Assembly: GCA_965263045.1 (NCBI GenBank)
Contig: CBDHGK010000041.1
Span: 1,922,001 to 1,986,000, forward strand
Reading direction: 5' to 3'
DNA: 64,000 nucleotides
Source of the DNA: G963664115 sp965263045
GTDB lineage: Bacteria; Acidobacteriota; Terriglobia; 20CM-2-55-15
Numbering within the stretch: position 1 is the stretch's first letter; every line of letters begins with the position of its first letter. Made by a program: the position numbers and the translations under genes. The notes beneath the pieces are model-generated. The model was not told the DNA's origin and made no database searches. It saw only the letters and a program-made list of their open reading frames with translations. Shown piece by piece: positions 33,471-42,749 of the stretch.

Positions 33471-34920
33471 CGCGGAAACCGAGAACCGCCGCCCCCGGCT
33501 CGTCTCGAATCTCGATGAACCGCGGGATCTTGTACTCGGCCAGCCTCCCGCGACAGAATTCGAGTACCTCCTCCGGCGTGCACGCCTCCCGGCACACGAG
33601 GGTCGCCTTGACCGTTTCTCCGCCCAACAGCGAAGAGGCCGGTGAGACGATCGCTTCCCGGACCTTGGGATAGCTCAATAGAACGGCTTCGATCTCCGCG
33701 GGATTCACCTTGCGCCCCGCCACGTTGATGAAACTTCGGCGGCGGCCCGTGACGTAGAGACGGCCTTCGCGGTCGATGCGGCCCGAGTCGCCCGTGCGAA
33801 TCCATCCGTTTGCGTCCGGCAGCCGTGTCGGCTCGAGTGGAAGATCGCCCCGGGCCGTCGACATCGACCAGGAGGCCGACGACGCGCTGCTGACGGCGAT
33901 ATCGCCCTCTTCATCCTCGGGCGCCGGCTGCCCGGAATCATTCCAGATTTCCACACGAGTGCCCGGTATCGGGCGCCCCACCGAATCGGCAGTGGCCTCA
34001 GGATCGCTGTCCATATTGACGGTCACCACGCCGGTTTCCGAACTCCCGTAACTCTGACGCAGGACGAGCCCCAGGCGGTCGTGGACCTTGACCCATGTGT
34101 CGCGATCGAGAGGCGCACCCCCGGTAACGCACAACCGCAGGTGTGACAAGTCCACGGGTTCGGGCATCGGCGTGTCGGCGAGAACGGAGAAGATGAACGG
34201 CACTGCCGACAAGAACGTAATGCGATGTCGTTCGAGCAGACGCAGGGTGTCGCGTCGTTCGAAACGTGGTTGCAGCACCAGCGTCGCGCCAGAGGCCAAT
34301 GACGCCAGCAGCCCGCTGCAGAATCCCTGGCCGTGGCTCATGGGAATGGCGCACAGAATCCGGTCGTCAGGTGTGAGGCCGAGCGTCGCGCTGTAGGCCG
34401 ATGACAGGGCTCGAAGGTTGGCGGACGTCCGGACGACGAGCTTCGGCCTACCCGTCGTCCCCGAGGTGAACAACGCCAGTGCGGGCCCGTCTTCGGTCGG
34501 AGATGGAACCGGCCCGCACGACTCCCTGACGGCTTCCTGTTCGGCCAGAAATAGTCGGTCGAGCACCTGGTCCTGGACGAGTCGACGACACATCGACGAC
34601 CACCGATCTCCAGCCAGCAAGGTCCTGCATCGCGTCAGCTCCAGCGCTTCTCTGATCTCGGTCGCCGTCCAGTCCGGACTCAGGGGAACCGCTACGGCTC
34701 CGATGCGGGACACGGCCAGAAATGCGCGAACGAACGGGGAACCGTTCGGGAGGATCAGAGCCACGGTATCGCCGGACTGGACGCCGCGGGCGGCGAGGTC
34801 ACCCGAGAACAGCCCGACCCGTCGGTCAAGCTCTTTCCAAGTGAGCTTTTCGCTGCCGTCGACAACGGACAATGCGCACGGGCGATCGATCGCATGGCGC
34901 GAAAGTAGTTCCGTCGTCAT
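33445..34920 (-). CDS. AMP-forming acyl/aryl ligase (ANL superfamily)
   Basis: The 491-residue adenylating enzyme activates a carboxylate with ATP. Core motifs: ATP-binding TSGTTGRPK (152-160), CAIPMSHGQGF, YGSSETGVV, GWIRTGDSGRID and GRRRSFINVAGRKVNPAEIE at the hinge into the small C-terminal domain. The usual final motif PRTxxGK with its catalytic Lys is missing: after YKIPRFIEIRDE the chain ends PGAAVLGFRGAANPGRV. This could be a divergent enzyme or a late frameshift, since another frame offers FPRCGKSG. Its ATG overlaps the carrier-protein stop by 4 bases, so it most likely loads the partner carrier. Substrate unknown. Confidence 0.88.
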   Translation of the reverse strand: MTTELLSRHAIDRPCALSVVDGSEKLTWKELDRRVGLFSGDLAARGVQSGDTVALILPNGSPFVRAFLAVSRIGAVAVPLSPDWTATEIREALELTRCRTLLAGDRWSSMCRRLVQDQVLDRLFLAEQEAVRESCGPVPSPTEDGPALALFTSGTTGRPKLVVRTSANLRALSSAYSATLGLTPDDRILCAIPMSHGQGFCSGLLASLASGATLVLQPRFERRDTLRLLERHRITFLSAVPFIFSVLADTPMPEPVDLSHLRLCVTGGAPLDRDTWVKVHDRLGLVLRQSYGSSETGVVTVNMDSDPEATADSVGRPIPGTRVEIWNDSGQPAPEDEEGDIAVSSASSASWSMSTARGDLPLEPTRLPDANGWIRTGDSGRIDREGRLYVTGRRRSFINVAGRKVNPAEIEAVLLSYPKVREAIVSPASSLLGGETVKATLVCREACTPEEVLEFCRGRLAEYKIPRFIEIRDEPGAAVLGFRGAANPGRV

Positions 34921-35204
34921 CCGACGCTTTCTTGCTTCGCCTCGGGCGTGTTCCCCAGCTCCCGATGAACGAGCTCGGCGAGCGTGTGCAGTGACTCGAA
35001 ATGCTCGATGGTCAAGAGGCTGTCATCGAGAACGATTCCGAATTCGTGCTCGATCGTGACGACGAACTCCAAGAGCGCAACGGAGTCGAGGGAGAGCCCC
35101 TTTTTCACCAGAGCGACATCGGCGTCGATATTGCCAGGATTCGCGTCCCTCAAGACCTGCTGCAAGACGGTCTTGAGACGTTCTTCAACTGTTTTGATTT
35201 CCAA
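34917..35204 (-). CDS. Acyl carrier protein
   Basis: A TTG start at 35204 is supported by AGGAGG seven bases upstream. The 95-residue carrier has helix I (EERLKTVLQQVL), the phosphopantetheine attachment site GLSLDSVALLEFV with Ser 41, and helix III (SLHTLAELVHREL). It ends with a short Glu/Lys-rich tail. It is the first gene of the operon and overlaps the ligase start by 4 bases, so expression of the two is coupled. It is distinct from a housekeeping AcpP because of its D-S-V site and context. It holds the growing or activated acyl group for the downstream enzymes (inference). Confidence 0.93.
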   Translation of the reverse strand: MEIKTVEERLKTVLQQVLRDANPGNIDADVALVKKGLSLDSVALLEFVVTIEHEFGIVLDDSLLTIEHFESLHTLAELVHRELGNTPEAKQESVG

Positions 35205-35472
35205 GTTTGCTCCTCCTGCGGGCCGCTCGAAGCGATTGTCCTGGCGGGATTCTAGAATACTTTTTGGTTAGCCCCCAGGATTACTAATCGAGTATAGGAG
35301 AAAGGCGCGCCTTCCCGTTATAGAATCTGGTCGGAATGGCCACTTGTGGGGTTAGGTCGCAGTCCCCGGTGGTGGGGTCGAATAAATCAACGGACTGAAC
35401 CGCGCTGCGTTTGACTGCGTGACACTGAAAACTCTGGCACACTAACTGGAGGTACGACGGTAAGACCACTCG

Positions 35473-36612
35473 ATGAAACTGCTATTTGTTACGCCAAAAC
35501 CCTTTTATCCCGAATCGTCGGGAGGCGCTCAATTGTCGTCGCTGCTTCTGTTCGAGCGACTGCAGGAGCGGGGCTGGACCATTGAAGTGATCAGCGGCAT
35601 CGACCTGTTGTCGCCGCGTTTGCGACGCCATATCTGGGCAAATCTATCGCACTTCCGGCTGCCGACGTACGTTTTGAGCGACGATGATCAGGCCTATCGG
35701 TGCTGGCGTCGGCCCATCTGTCCGCTGTTGCCCGTCGCCAAGGGGATCGACCGGAAACTCTGGGCCGCCTGGTTTGAATGTCGCCTTAAGGCGTTTAAAC
35801 CCACTGTCGTCCTGGGCGAAGCCGCGGCCACCGAGCCGTTTTTCAAACAGGCAATCGGTCTGGGCTACCCCTGTGTCAAGATGATCCGGTCCCTTCCCGT
35901 GGTCGATATCCCGAGTATAGTCCCTCCTGAATTGCACTGGATCGGAAACTCACCCTACAGTGCGGCGATCGCCCGGGATGTGACGGGGCGTCCGGCGCAC
36001 TTTGTGTTGCCTCTGATAAACCCGGACATGTATCGGGCTGAGACCCACACTCCCCGCCTGATCACCTTCATCAATCCGACGGCTCAGAAAGGGGTTGAGA
36101 TCGCCACTGAAATCGCCCGTCTACTGCCCGACGAGCCTTTTCTCTTTGTAAAAGGTAAGTGGTCCGGATTCCGGCCCGGTCGGATCGAGAGGATTCTACG
36201 GCCGGTCCGGGTTCTGCCCAACGTCGAGATCTGGGAAAACCAGACGGATATGCGCAGGGTCTATGCGTTGACCAAGATCCTGCTTGTCCCATCGCAGTTC
36301 ATCGAGACATTCGGACGCGTTATCATCGAAGCCCAGCTCAATGGAATCCCGGTTGTTGCATCAAGGGTGGGTGGGGTGGCTGCCACACTTGGCCACGGAG
36401 GTATCCTCGTCGAGCCCCGTAACGATCCGATGGCCTACGTCCAGGCACTGCGGGTACTATTAGACGATAGAGGACGTTATGAGCACTACGCCCGGCTTGG
36501 ACGGGAAAACGCGGACCGGCCCGAGTTTAATCCCAACGTTCAGGCAGATAAATTTGACTCTTTCCTGCGAAATGATGTGCTGGGCCAGGGAGCGATGGGG
36601 AGCCGGGCGTAG
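35473..36612 (+). CDS. Glycosyltransferase family 4
   Basis: The 379-residue cytoplasmic GT-B enzyme starts MKLLFVTPKPFYPESSGGAQ, the donor/acceptor Gly-rich loop of GT4 proteins. The C-terminal Rossmann half contains FINPTAQKGVEIATEIARLL and the E-x7-E region FIETFGRVIIEAQLNGIPVV followed by SRVGGV, which holds the nucleotide sugar. The GGAGG 19 bases before the ATG is far from ideal, so translation may start slightly differently. It is the first gene of a plus-strand glycan cluster and is divergent from the carrier-protein operon. Confidence 0.9.
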   Translation: MKLLFVTPKPFYPESSGGAQLSSLLLFERLQERGWTIEVISGIDLLSPRLRRHIWANLSHFRLPTYVLSDDDQAYRCWRRPICPLLPVAKGIDRKLWAAWFECRLKAFKPTVVLGEAAATEPFFKQAIGLGYPCVKMIRSLPVVDIPSIVPPELHWIGNSPYSAAIARDVTGRPAHFVLPLINPDMYRAETHTPRLITFINPTAQKGVEIATEIARLLPDEPFLFVKGKWSGFRPGRIERILRPVRVLPNVEIWENQTDMRRVYALTKILLVPSQFIETFGRVIIEAQLNGIPVVASRVGGVAATLGHGGILVEPRNDPMAYVQALRVLLDDRGRYEHYARLGRENADRPEFNPNVQADKFDSFLRNDVLGQGAMGSRA

Positions 36613-36702
36613 ATCACGCGCGGACTCGACCCGGACCGATTCTCCTGCCGACGGGCTATTCAGCAGGCAGGGCGATCCGATCAAGACGCAGCCGATAGCG
36701 GA

Positions 36703-37578
36703 ATGCACAGGATCAGCGTAATTATTCCTTTTTACAACGCCGCAGCCTACATGGGTAGCTGCATTCGGGCGCTGCTCGCTCAGGATTATCCAAGGGCGCT
36801 GTATGAGGTCATTTTAGTGGATAACAATTCGACGGATGGCTCGACCGAAATAGCACGTAAGTTCGACGATATAAGGCTGCTGTCGGAGACGAAGCAGGGG
36901 GCGTATGCCGCCAGGAACTGCGGTTTATCGGAAGCCACCGGTGAGATTGTAGCATTTACCGATCCCGACTGCATTCCTCGCCGGGACTGGTTGCGGAACA
37001 TTTCAAAGGCGATGGAATCCGACCTGTTAAAGGTTGTTGTTGGATCGCGCGACGCGGCGAACGATTCGTCGATTCTCGCAATGCTTTCAGCTTACGAGAA
37101 CACGAAGGACGAGTTCGTTTTCAGCAGTCTCAACCCGGCTATCTACTACGGTCACACCAACAACATGGCAGTCAGAGGAGAGCTCTTTGATTCGATCGGT
37201 CCATTTGCCGAACGACGGCGCGGTGCCGACACGCTGTTCGTCCACGCTGTTGTAAAACAATACTCGTGTGAAGCGGTGGCATTCAGCTCGGGCGTCAATG
37301 TACGACACCTGGAGTTAGATAGCCTCGGGGTGTACTACCACAAGGTCTCGACCTATGGCCGCAGCAGGCGAATGTATCGGTCGATTGCCAAAGTTGAAGC
37401 CTTGACCATCGGCCAGCGCCTCGGGATTTTTCGACGGGTCGCCTCCAGCCAGAACTACCGGTTTCTCAAGTCGGCAGTATTGTTTTCTTTGCTTGCCATC
37501 GGCCTGGCTTATTGGATGTTAGGCGGCTTGCGGGCCAGATGCCAGCTGCTGCGTAATCCGGAAAGTGGCGCCATCTGA
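36703..37578 (+). CDS. Glycosyltransferase family 2
   Basis: The 291-residue inverting GT-A enzyme begins ISVIIPFYNAAAYMGSCI and carries the classic DNNSTDGST (nucleotide binding), AARNCGLSEATGEIVAFTDPD (acid of the D-x-D as DPDC) and a later HLELDSLGVYYHK region. One C-terminal hydrophobic helix (about 255-275) likely anchors it to the membrane. It sits between the GT4 and the sulfotransferase fusion, consistent with sequential sugar addition on a lipid-linked glycan. Confidence 0.92.
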   Translation: MHRISVIIPFYNAAAYMGSCIRALLAQDYPRALYEVILVDNNSTDGSTEIARKFDDIRLLSETKQGAYAARNCGLSEATGEIVAFTDPDCIPRRDWLRNISKAMESDLLKVVVGSRDAANDSSILAMLSAYENTKDEFVFSSLNPAIYYGHTNNMAVRGELFDSIGPFAERRRGADTLFVHAVVKQYSCEAVAFSSGVNVRHLELDSLGVYYHKVSTYGRSRRMYRSIAKVEALTIGQRLGIFRRVASSQNYRFLKSAVLFSLLAIGLAYWMLGGLRARCQLLRNPESGAI

Positions 37579-37627
37579 GCGCCCGTCAGGATTTGTGCCA
37601 GGCTTTGTTCGCTGAGAGTGTGAGTTT

Positions 37628-39439
37628 ATGAAAATCACAGACCGCGTGTTCTGCGTCGGCTTGAACAAGACCGGCACGACCTCGATTAAGCGGTGCTTTA
37701 CCGTCCTTGGCATCCAACCCATCGCCCCGAGCGCCAAGCACGACTGGAGAGTACTGCGGGCGGTCTTTGACCGTAACGACTATGGCCCAGCGTTGAGGCT
37801 GGCCGAAAAATACCGCGCTTTTGAGGATCGCCCGTGGAATGTGTGGCAAATGTACCGCAAGCTTGACGAGCGCTTTCCCGGCAGCCGCTTTATCCTTACC
37901 AAACGCGATCCCGAGCGCTGGTGGGGCTCTGTGGAGCGGTGGCTGTCCTATACCAAGCCGCGAATGGCGACTGTTTATCGCCAGCATCTCGCCGCGAAAA
38001 ACCTCCTCATGGGTTCGATGATTGAAGCCTACGAGCGCTACAATTGCGAGGTCACAGAGTACTTTTCCGGGCGGGACGACCTGCTCGTAATGGAACTGGA
38101 AAAGGAGCAGGGCTGGGAGCGGATCTGCCGTTTCCTGGGACGGGCGGTTCCGCCTGTAGAATTCCCTCATGCTAACCGACAGTACTATGACGAGCGGGAC
38201 CTGAAGAAGGACCGGGTCAAGCGACACCGCAACACCTCGCCATCGAAAACCGGAACATCGACTCCACCTTGTCTTTACTGCGGAGAAACTGCGACCACCC
38301 ATCTAAAGCCGCCACGGCGTTGGATGCCCCAGGTGCTGCATGCACGCATCCGCAGCAACCATATCAAGACTGTAGAGAGGGACGCCAGGCGCTTGCGGGC
38401 GGGCCCCGAGCGGATCGAACTGTTGCGGCGGCAATGGCCCAATCTGCGTTTGGACGACATGGCGGTGGTGTGCAGCTTTTTCAATCCGGGAGAGGATGCC
38501 GGTGCCCTCGAGCGCTACTATCAGTTTCGGCAGGCGATCGAGCGCAGCCACCTCCCGCTGCTGACGGTCGAACTGGCCATTGGCCTGCAGCCCTATCAGC
38601 TTGGAACCCCTAATGCAAACCTCTTGCAAGTGCGCTCCGCCGATGCGATGTGGCATCGAGAGCGCCTGCTGAATCTGGGTATCGAGGAGCTATTGCGCCG
38701 CGGGTTCCGCAAGATCGTCTGGTTGGACAGCAACATCGTTTTCGAGGACAGCGAGAGCTGGCCGTGGGCTGTCGCTGCTGGGCTCGAGCAATCCGCCGTC
38801 TGTCAGGTTTTCAGCCATGTGCTGATTCATCGGCATCGGGGAGAGCCCGTGGCCGCCGGGATCGGCGCAGTCAAGTACTTCGAAGAGACGCAAGAATACG
38901 TCAACCAGACCGCTCTCCGCCCAAGCGCCCGCTGGCCGGCAGGCCGGCCACCCGGATATGCCGGTTTCGGCTGGGCAGCCAACGCCGATGTCCTGCGGAA
39001 GGTGCTGCCCTACGACCGGGCGATTGCAGGCGGCGGTGATCGCATGCTCTTTGCCGCCGGCCACGGCTATAGCGACGCCTGGTTCCGCTCGATCACCAAA
39101 CAACTGACCCACTACCGCTTCCCGCGGTGCGGTGCCTGCAGGCACCGTATCGCAGCCCCGGAGTACACATGGCACTACGCGACGTGGGCGCAACGGTGGG
39201 CGGCGGCGGTCGAGAACGGCGTGGGCTACGTGGAACAGATAGTTCGGGATTTTTCGGGCGTCGCGAGCCCCGGGGACCCCACAGAGATTGCCAGCGTCCT
39301 GCTCCGGCACCGGTATGATCCCGAACGGGATATCAAGTCCAACGAACTTGGCTGTTTGGAGTGGGCCTCCGAACGGCCGTCACTGCAACGGGATGTTGCC
39401 CATTACATCATGGCATCCGAGCAGCGCGCCACGGGCTGA
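37628..39439 (+). CDS. Sulfotransferase - glycosyltransferase-like fusion protein
   Basis: The 603-residue protein starts DRVFCVGLNKTGTTSIKR, the phosphate-binding loop for PAPS in sulfotransferases; SRFILTKRDPERWWGSV is the 3'-phosphate-binding strand (residues 1-190). A short linker with CLYCGE follows. The C-terminal half (about 260-600) has MAVVCSFFNPGEDAGALERY, LLTVELAIGLQPYQLG and IVWLDSNIVFEDSESW, a GT-A-like pattern with a D-x-N in the metal position. A single polypeptide joining sulfation and glycosyl transfer is unusual. The frame is continuous and no internal start is needed. Acceptor unknown; probably the cluster's glycan. Confidence 0.75.
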   Translation: MKITDRVFCVGLNKTGTTSIKRCFTVLGIQPIAPSAKHDWRVLRAVFDRNDYGPALRLAEKYRAFEDRPWNVWQMYRKLDERFPGSRFILTKRDPERWWGSVERWLSYTKPRMATVYRQHLAAKNLLMGSMIEAYERYNCEVTEYFSGRDDLLVMELEKEQGWERICRFLGRAVPPVEFPHANRQYYDERDLKKDRVKRHRNTSPSKTGTSTPPCLYCGETATTHLKPPRRWMPQVLHARIRSNHIKTVERDARRLRAGPERIELLRRQWPNLRLDDMAVVCSFFNPGEDAGALERYYQFRQAIERSHLPLLTVELAIGLQPYQLGTPNANLLQVRSADAMWHRERLLNLGIEELLRRGFRKIVWLDSNIVFEDSESWPWAVAAGLEQSAVCQVFSHVLIHRHRGEPVAAGIGAVKYFEETQEYVNQTALRPSARWPAGRPPGYAGFGWAANADVLRKVLPYDRAIAGGGDRMLFAAGHGYSDAWFRSITKQLTHYRFPRCGACRHRIAAPEYTWHYATWAQRWAAAVENGVGYVEQIVRDFSGVASPGDPTEIASVLLRHRYDPERDIKSNELGCLEWASERPSLQRDVAHYIMASEQRATG

Positions 39440-39529
39440 GGGGATGGAGGCGGCCCGCATTCGGGGTGATACGGTCACTTGGAAACGCACACGCTGGAAC
39501 GGCTCAAGACAAGCTGGGGGTAACTGAAA

Positions 39530-40600
39530 GTGACAGAGCGGGCACGGAATACCGAATCCAACGGTCAGCAAGAAGCCGTGCAGGCGCTCGATGTTAGGCA
39601 AGCCCCGCCATCCAACGTGATCATTCACATCGGCAGACACAAAGCGGCCAGCACCTTCCTGCAACACGAGTTCTTTCCGCAGCTCACCCGGAACCTCTGC
39701 ATCGACAAGGGTGAACTGTTTCATCTGCTGGGCGAGCAAGAGTTTTCAGCGGCTCGTTTCCGACAATTCGTCGCTTCCAACCTGAGGCAATTCAAGGGTA
39801 CGGAGTGCTTGAACTCCGATCGTGACGATCTTCTGATCCTCTCCCGGGAAGGCTTGTCGTTTCCTCCCATGGATGCCGATATCGAACGTTACGCTACAAA
39901 TTTGCGACGGAGTTACCCCGACGCGCGGGTCATCTGCATCATCAGAGAGCAATTCGATTTGCTGACGACGCTCTATGTCTGGCATACCTGCAAGAAGTTC
40001 CTCACCGGCTCACTCGACAGCTATGTTCGCGGGCTGATGACATCGTCGGGTGCGGGTTACTTACTCCACAACGAAGTGGTCCGAACCTATATGAACGCTT
40101 TCGGCAAGGATCGCGTACTTGTCCTGCCTTACGAGTTGCTTGTGCGTCAGCACAGTGCTTTCCTGCGACAGATTGTCGACTTCATCGATCCACAACTGGA
40201 CTATCGAAATCCTCCGGATCGGTTGAATGTCTCCTACAAGAAGCGTGCCGTTATCCGCGGAGTTATCGCTTTCAACGTTCTGGTTCATGCGTTCTTCCTG
40301 GTGCCCCACCACCTGTTGGGCAAGGCTGGTTTCGTCGCCGAGGGTCCGCTTTTCCGGCAGTTAGAATACCGCTTGAAGAAATTCAGTCGCAAGAAGCTGA
40401 GCTCCGTCCTCGACCGTTTGGCGCCAAACGGACTGGACGCAGGACTCGCAGCGGAGAATTTTGAAGCGTATGGAGAACTGTTCGCCCAGACCAACGGAGA
40501 AATAGAGTCGCTTACCGGTCTCGATCTGGCGACGTACGGTTATATAACGCCTGAGAACATGGAAGCTTTCGTCCGGGAGCACGGCAGGGGTAGCCGTTGA
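39530..40600 (+). CDS. Sulfotransferase-like protein
   Basis: The product is 356 residues from GTG 39530. A disordered N-terminus (1-25) leads into VIIHIGRHKAASTFLQHEFF, the 5'-phosphosulfate loop (G-x-x-K-A/G-x-S/T), and later ARVICIIREQFDLLTTLYVW, the 3'-phosphate-binding Arg and Ser/Thr region. These fit the PAPS-dependent sulfotransferase fold (PF00685/PF13469-like). It is the second sulfotransferase of the cluster, which implies at least two sulfate positions on the product. A hydrophobic stretch near 240-260 could touch the membrane. Confidence 0.82.
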   Translation: MTERARNTESNGQQEAVQALDVRQAPPSNVIIHIGRHKAASTFLQHEFFPQLTRNLCIDKGELFHLLGEQEFSAARFRQFVASNLRQFKGTECLNSDRDDLLILSREGLSFPPMDADIERYATNLRRSYPDARVICIIREQFDLLTTLYVWHTCKKFLTGSLDSYVRGLMTSSGAGYLLHNEVVRTYMNAFGKDRVLVLPYELLVRQHSAFLRQIVDFIDPQLDYRNPPDRLNVSYKKRAVIRGVIAFNVLVHAFFLVPHHLLGKAGFVAEGPLFRQLEYRLKKFSRKKLSSVLDRLAPNGLDAGLAAENFEAYGELFAQTNGEIESLTGLDLATYGYITPENMEAFVREHGRGSR

Positions 40601-41312
40601 GGTTTCGCTTTTGGGTGTCGGCGACATCCATGCCAGAATTGTTGGGCATAGCTCCGGAGTTTTCGCCCCTGCTATTCGGGCTGATCCGACGGTGCAGCGC
40701 TGAGGTCGAGTTTGTGTATTGCCGTGGGGGGATAAGCCAACAACCATGACCCACTCCACTGACTCCAGCCGCAGAGCCTTCGAAAAATACAAGACCGACG
40801 TAGGCCGGAAGGCGGATCGAAGCCACGGTGCCCCTGATGGGCGCACTCCGGTGCCGGTCCGATCCCTGCGCCAGTTGTTTTTCGAATTCTGGCGACTCGT
40901 TGGGCGCGAACGCGGACCGGTTGTGTTGGCCCTCGCCGCGCTGACGCTGGCGACCGTTCTGGGCCTCATTCCGCCCGCTGCCACCAAGTTCATCGTCGAT
41001 TATGTCCTCGGTGAGCAGCCCATACCCGAACGGTGGCAATCGTATCTGCAGCTGCCAGAGGATCCCTTCCGGCTTCTGATATTAACCATTGTCGCCGTCA
41101 CGCTCGTTGCGGGCCTGCGAATCGCTGTCCACACCTGGAGCGACTGGCAGGCGACGCGATCCGCTAAACGCTTACACCTGTCAGTTCGTTTGAAGGTATT
41201 TGCACACGCCGTGCGGCTGCCACTGCACCGGGTTGATGAGCTGAAGTCCGGTGGTGCGGCGAGCATCCTGCGCCAGGACGCCGGCAGCGTCGGCGACTTG
41301 ATTCACGGCATG

Positions 41313-42749
41313 GAGTCAAGCCCATTCTTAGTTGAAACTCTCCACGGCTCACGATGGGTCATGCAACCTTCTTCTTCGATCTCGTCGACGTCTTCGCCTC
41401 AATTTTCAGCTCTCGCTGGAGGGCTTCGCGGAGCTTTGGAAGATGACGGTAGCCGATCACCTTCCTCAGGCGCGGTTCGATGTCGATGAGCGCCGTCGCC
41501 AACCAGCGTTGCCGCTGACTCGAGTTCTTCCAATGATCGACCTTCGCACACCTTTCCTCGACAAGGGCATTGACCGATTCCAGGCAATTCGTCGTCTTGA
41601 ACGAACGGCCCAAGACCCCGTACACGCCGAGCCGATGCAACGTGAGGGTCTCTTCCAGGCCTTCCTCAAGGCTCGCAGCCCCCGATTGGTTTCGCTCCTC
41701 GAGCTCTCCATGGAGCTCTCCGAGCGCCGCCCGAGCTTCGTCGTACTCCGGGCGCTCGTAGGCCCGCTGCAGCCGGCGTCGCCACACGGCTTGCTCGGTC
41801 TTCGATAGGTATCTCACGACGTTCTCGCGTTTGTGCCATTGGCAGCGTTGGACCAGGGCTCGATTCCTGAATGCCTTCTTGACCGCCGCCCGCAGACCTT
41901 TGCCGCCGTCGACAATCACCAGCACGCCTTCAGAGATGTCCAGGCCCCGCTCCATCAACGAACGGAGAAACGGAGTCAGCACTTGCTCGTTCTCCGTGTC
42001 GGTCTCCACGAAGCCCAAGAAGCGTTTGTCGCCCGAAAGCGTGACGCCCAGGGCCACTACCATCAGGGCGTCGGCAAACGCCTTCCCGTCCAGGAAGATC
42101 GCCACGACGTCCTCGCCACTCAGATCCCGCTCCTGCATCTCCCGAAGTTTCGCGGCACTCGCCTGGACGAATCCTCGAGACACCGTCGAACTCGACAGTC
42201 CGATCGCTCCCGGAATCGCTTCAGCGGCCGATTCATAGTTCCGGCAGGAGATCCCATACAGCACACGTCTGAGCAGTAGCTCGTTCACCGCGCCACCCGG
42301 ACTGAGTTCCTCGTAGGTCCGAAGCGGAATCTCCCCGCCCGCCACGCTGCGCACTCGAGGCACCCGAACCGGCACCCGCTGGCCACCCAGCCCCACGGTC
42401 CCCGGATTGCTCCCGTGTCGCCGGCCCCGCAACGCCGCCTCCTTTCGTGCGTATCGCTCACCCGCCAACGACTTCACTTCCTCGTCGAGCAACTCCTCCA
42501 CGTGCATCAACCCCAGTGGGATCAACGCCCGAATCATCTCCACCTTCGAGTCCAATTCCAGTCCCGAGTATTCCTCCCGGCTCAGGACCTCGACCTCACC
42601 CAGCACACGCGACTTCTTGCGTTTCTTTACCGAACGTAACAGACTCCTCATCTCGGCTCCTTTCTCTTACAGGCTTGATGTTGTTTCTTCCAATACCATC
42701 AAACCATGGGGTTTGGAGCCGTTTCAATTTCCAACTAAGATTGGCACAC
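41313..42749. mobile_element. IS256-family insertion sequence (about 1437 bp)
   Basis: It is flanked by identical 12-bp copies of ATTCACGGCATG at 41301-41312 and 42750-42761. This is longer than the usual 8-9 bp IS256 duplication, so a few bases may match by chance. The ends share CTTAGTTG (41327-41334, reverse complement at 42732-42739) within an imperfect inverted repeat that is 4 bases longer on the left. It holds one transposase gene, opposite to the host gene. Confidence 0.88.
41359..42651 (-). CDS. IS256-family transposase
   Basis: The mutator-type transposase has 430 residues, full length. After an N-terminal DNA-binding region, the DDE core shows Asp in VVAIFLDGKAF (near 200), Asp in VLVIVDGGKGLRAAV and Glu in KTTNCLESVNALVEERC. 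Between them is LVQRCQWHKRENVVRYL, the C/D-x2-H signature of the IS256/Mutator group. A Lys/Arg-rich C-terminus ends the protein. The frame is intact, so the element may be active. Confidence 0.95.
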   Translation of the reverse strand: MRSLLRSVKKRKKSRVLGEVEVLSREEYSGLELDSKVEMIRALIPLGLMHVEELLDEEVKSLAGERYARKEAALRGRRHGSNPGTVGLGGQRVPVRVPRVRSVAGGEIPLRTYEELSPGGAVNELLLRRVLYGISCRNYESAAEAIPGAIGLSSSTVSRGFVQASAAKLREMQERDLSGEDVVAIFLDGKAFADALMVVALGVTLSGDKRFLGFVETDTENEQVLTPFLRSLMERGLDISEGVLVIVDGGKGLRAAVKKAFRNRALVQRCQWHKRENVVRYLSKTEQAVWRRRLQRAYERPEYDEARAALGELHGELEERNQSGAASLEEGLEETLTLHRLGVYGVLGRSFKTTNCLESVNALVEERCAKVDHWKNSSQRQRWLATALIDIEPRLRKVIGYRHLPKLREALQRELKIEAKTSTRSKKKVA

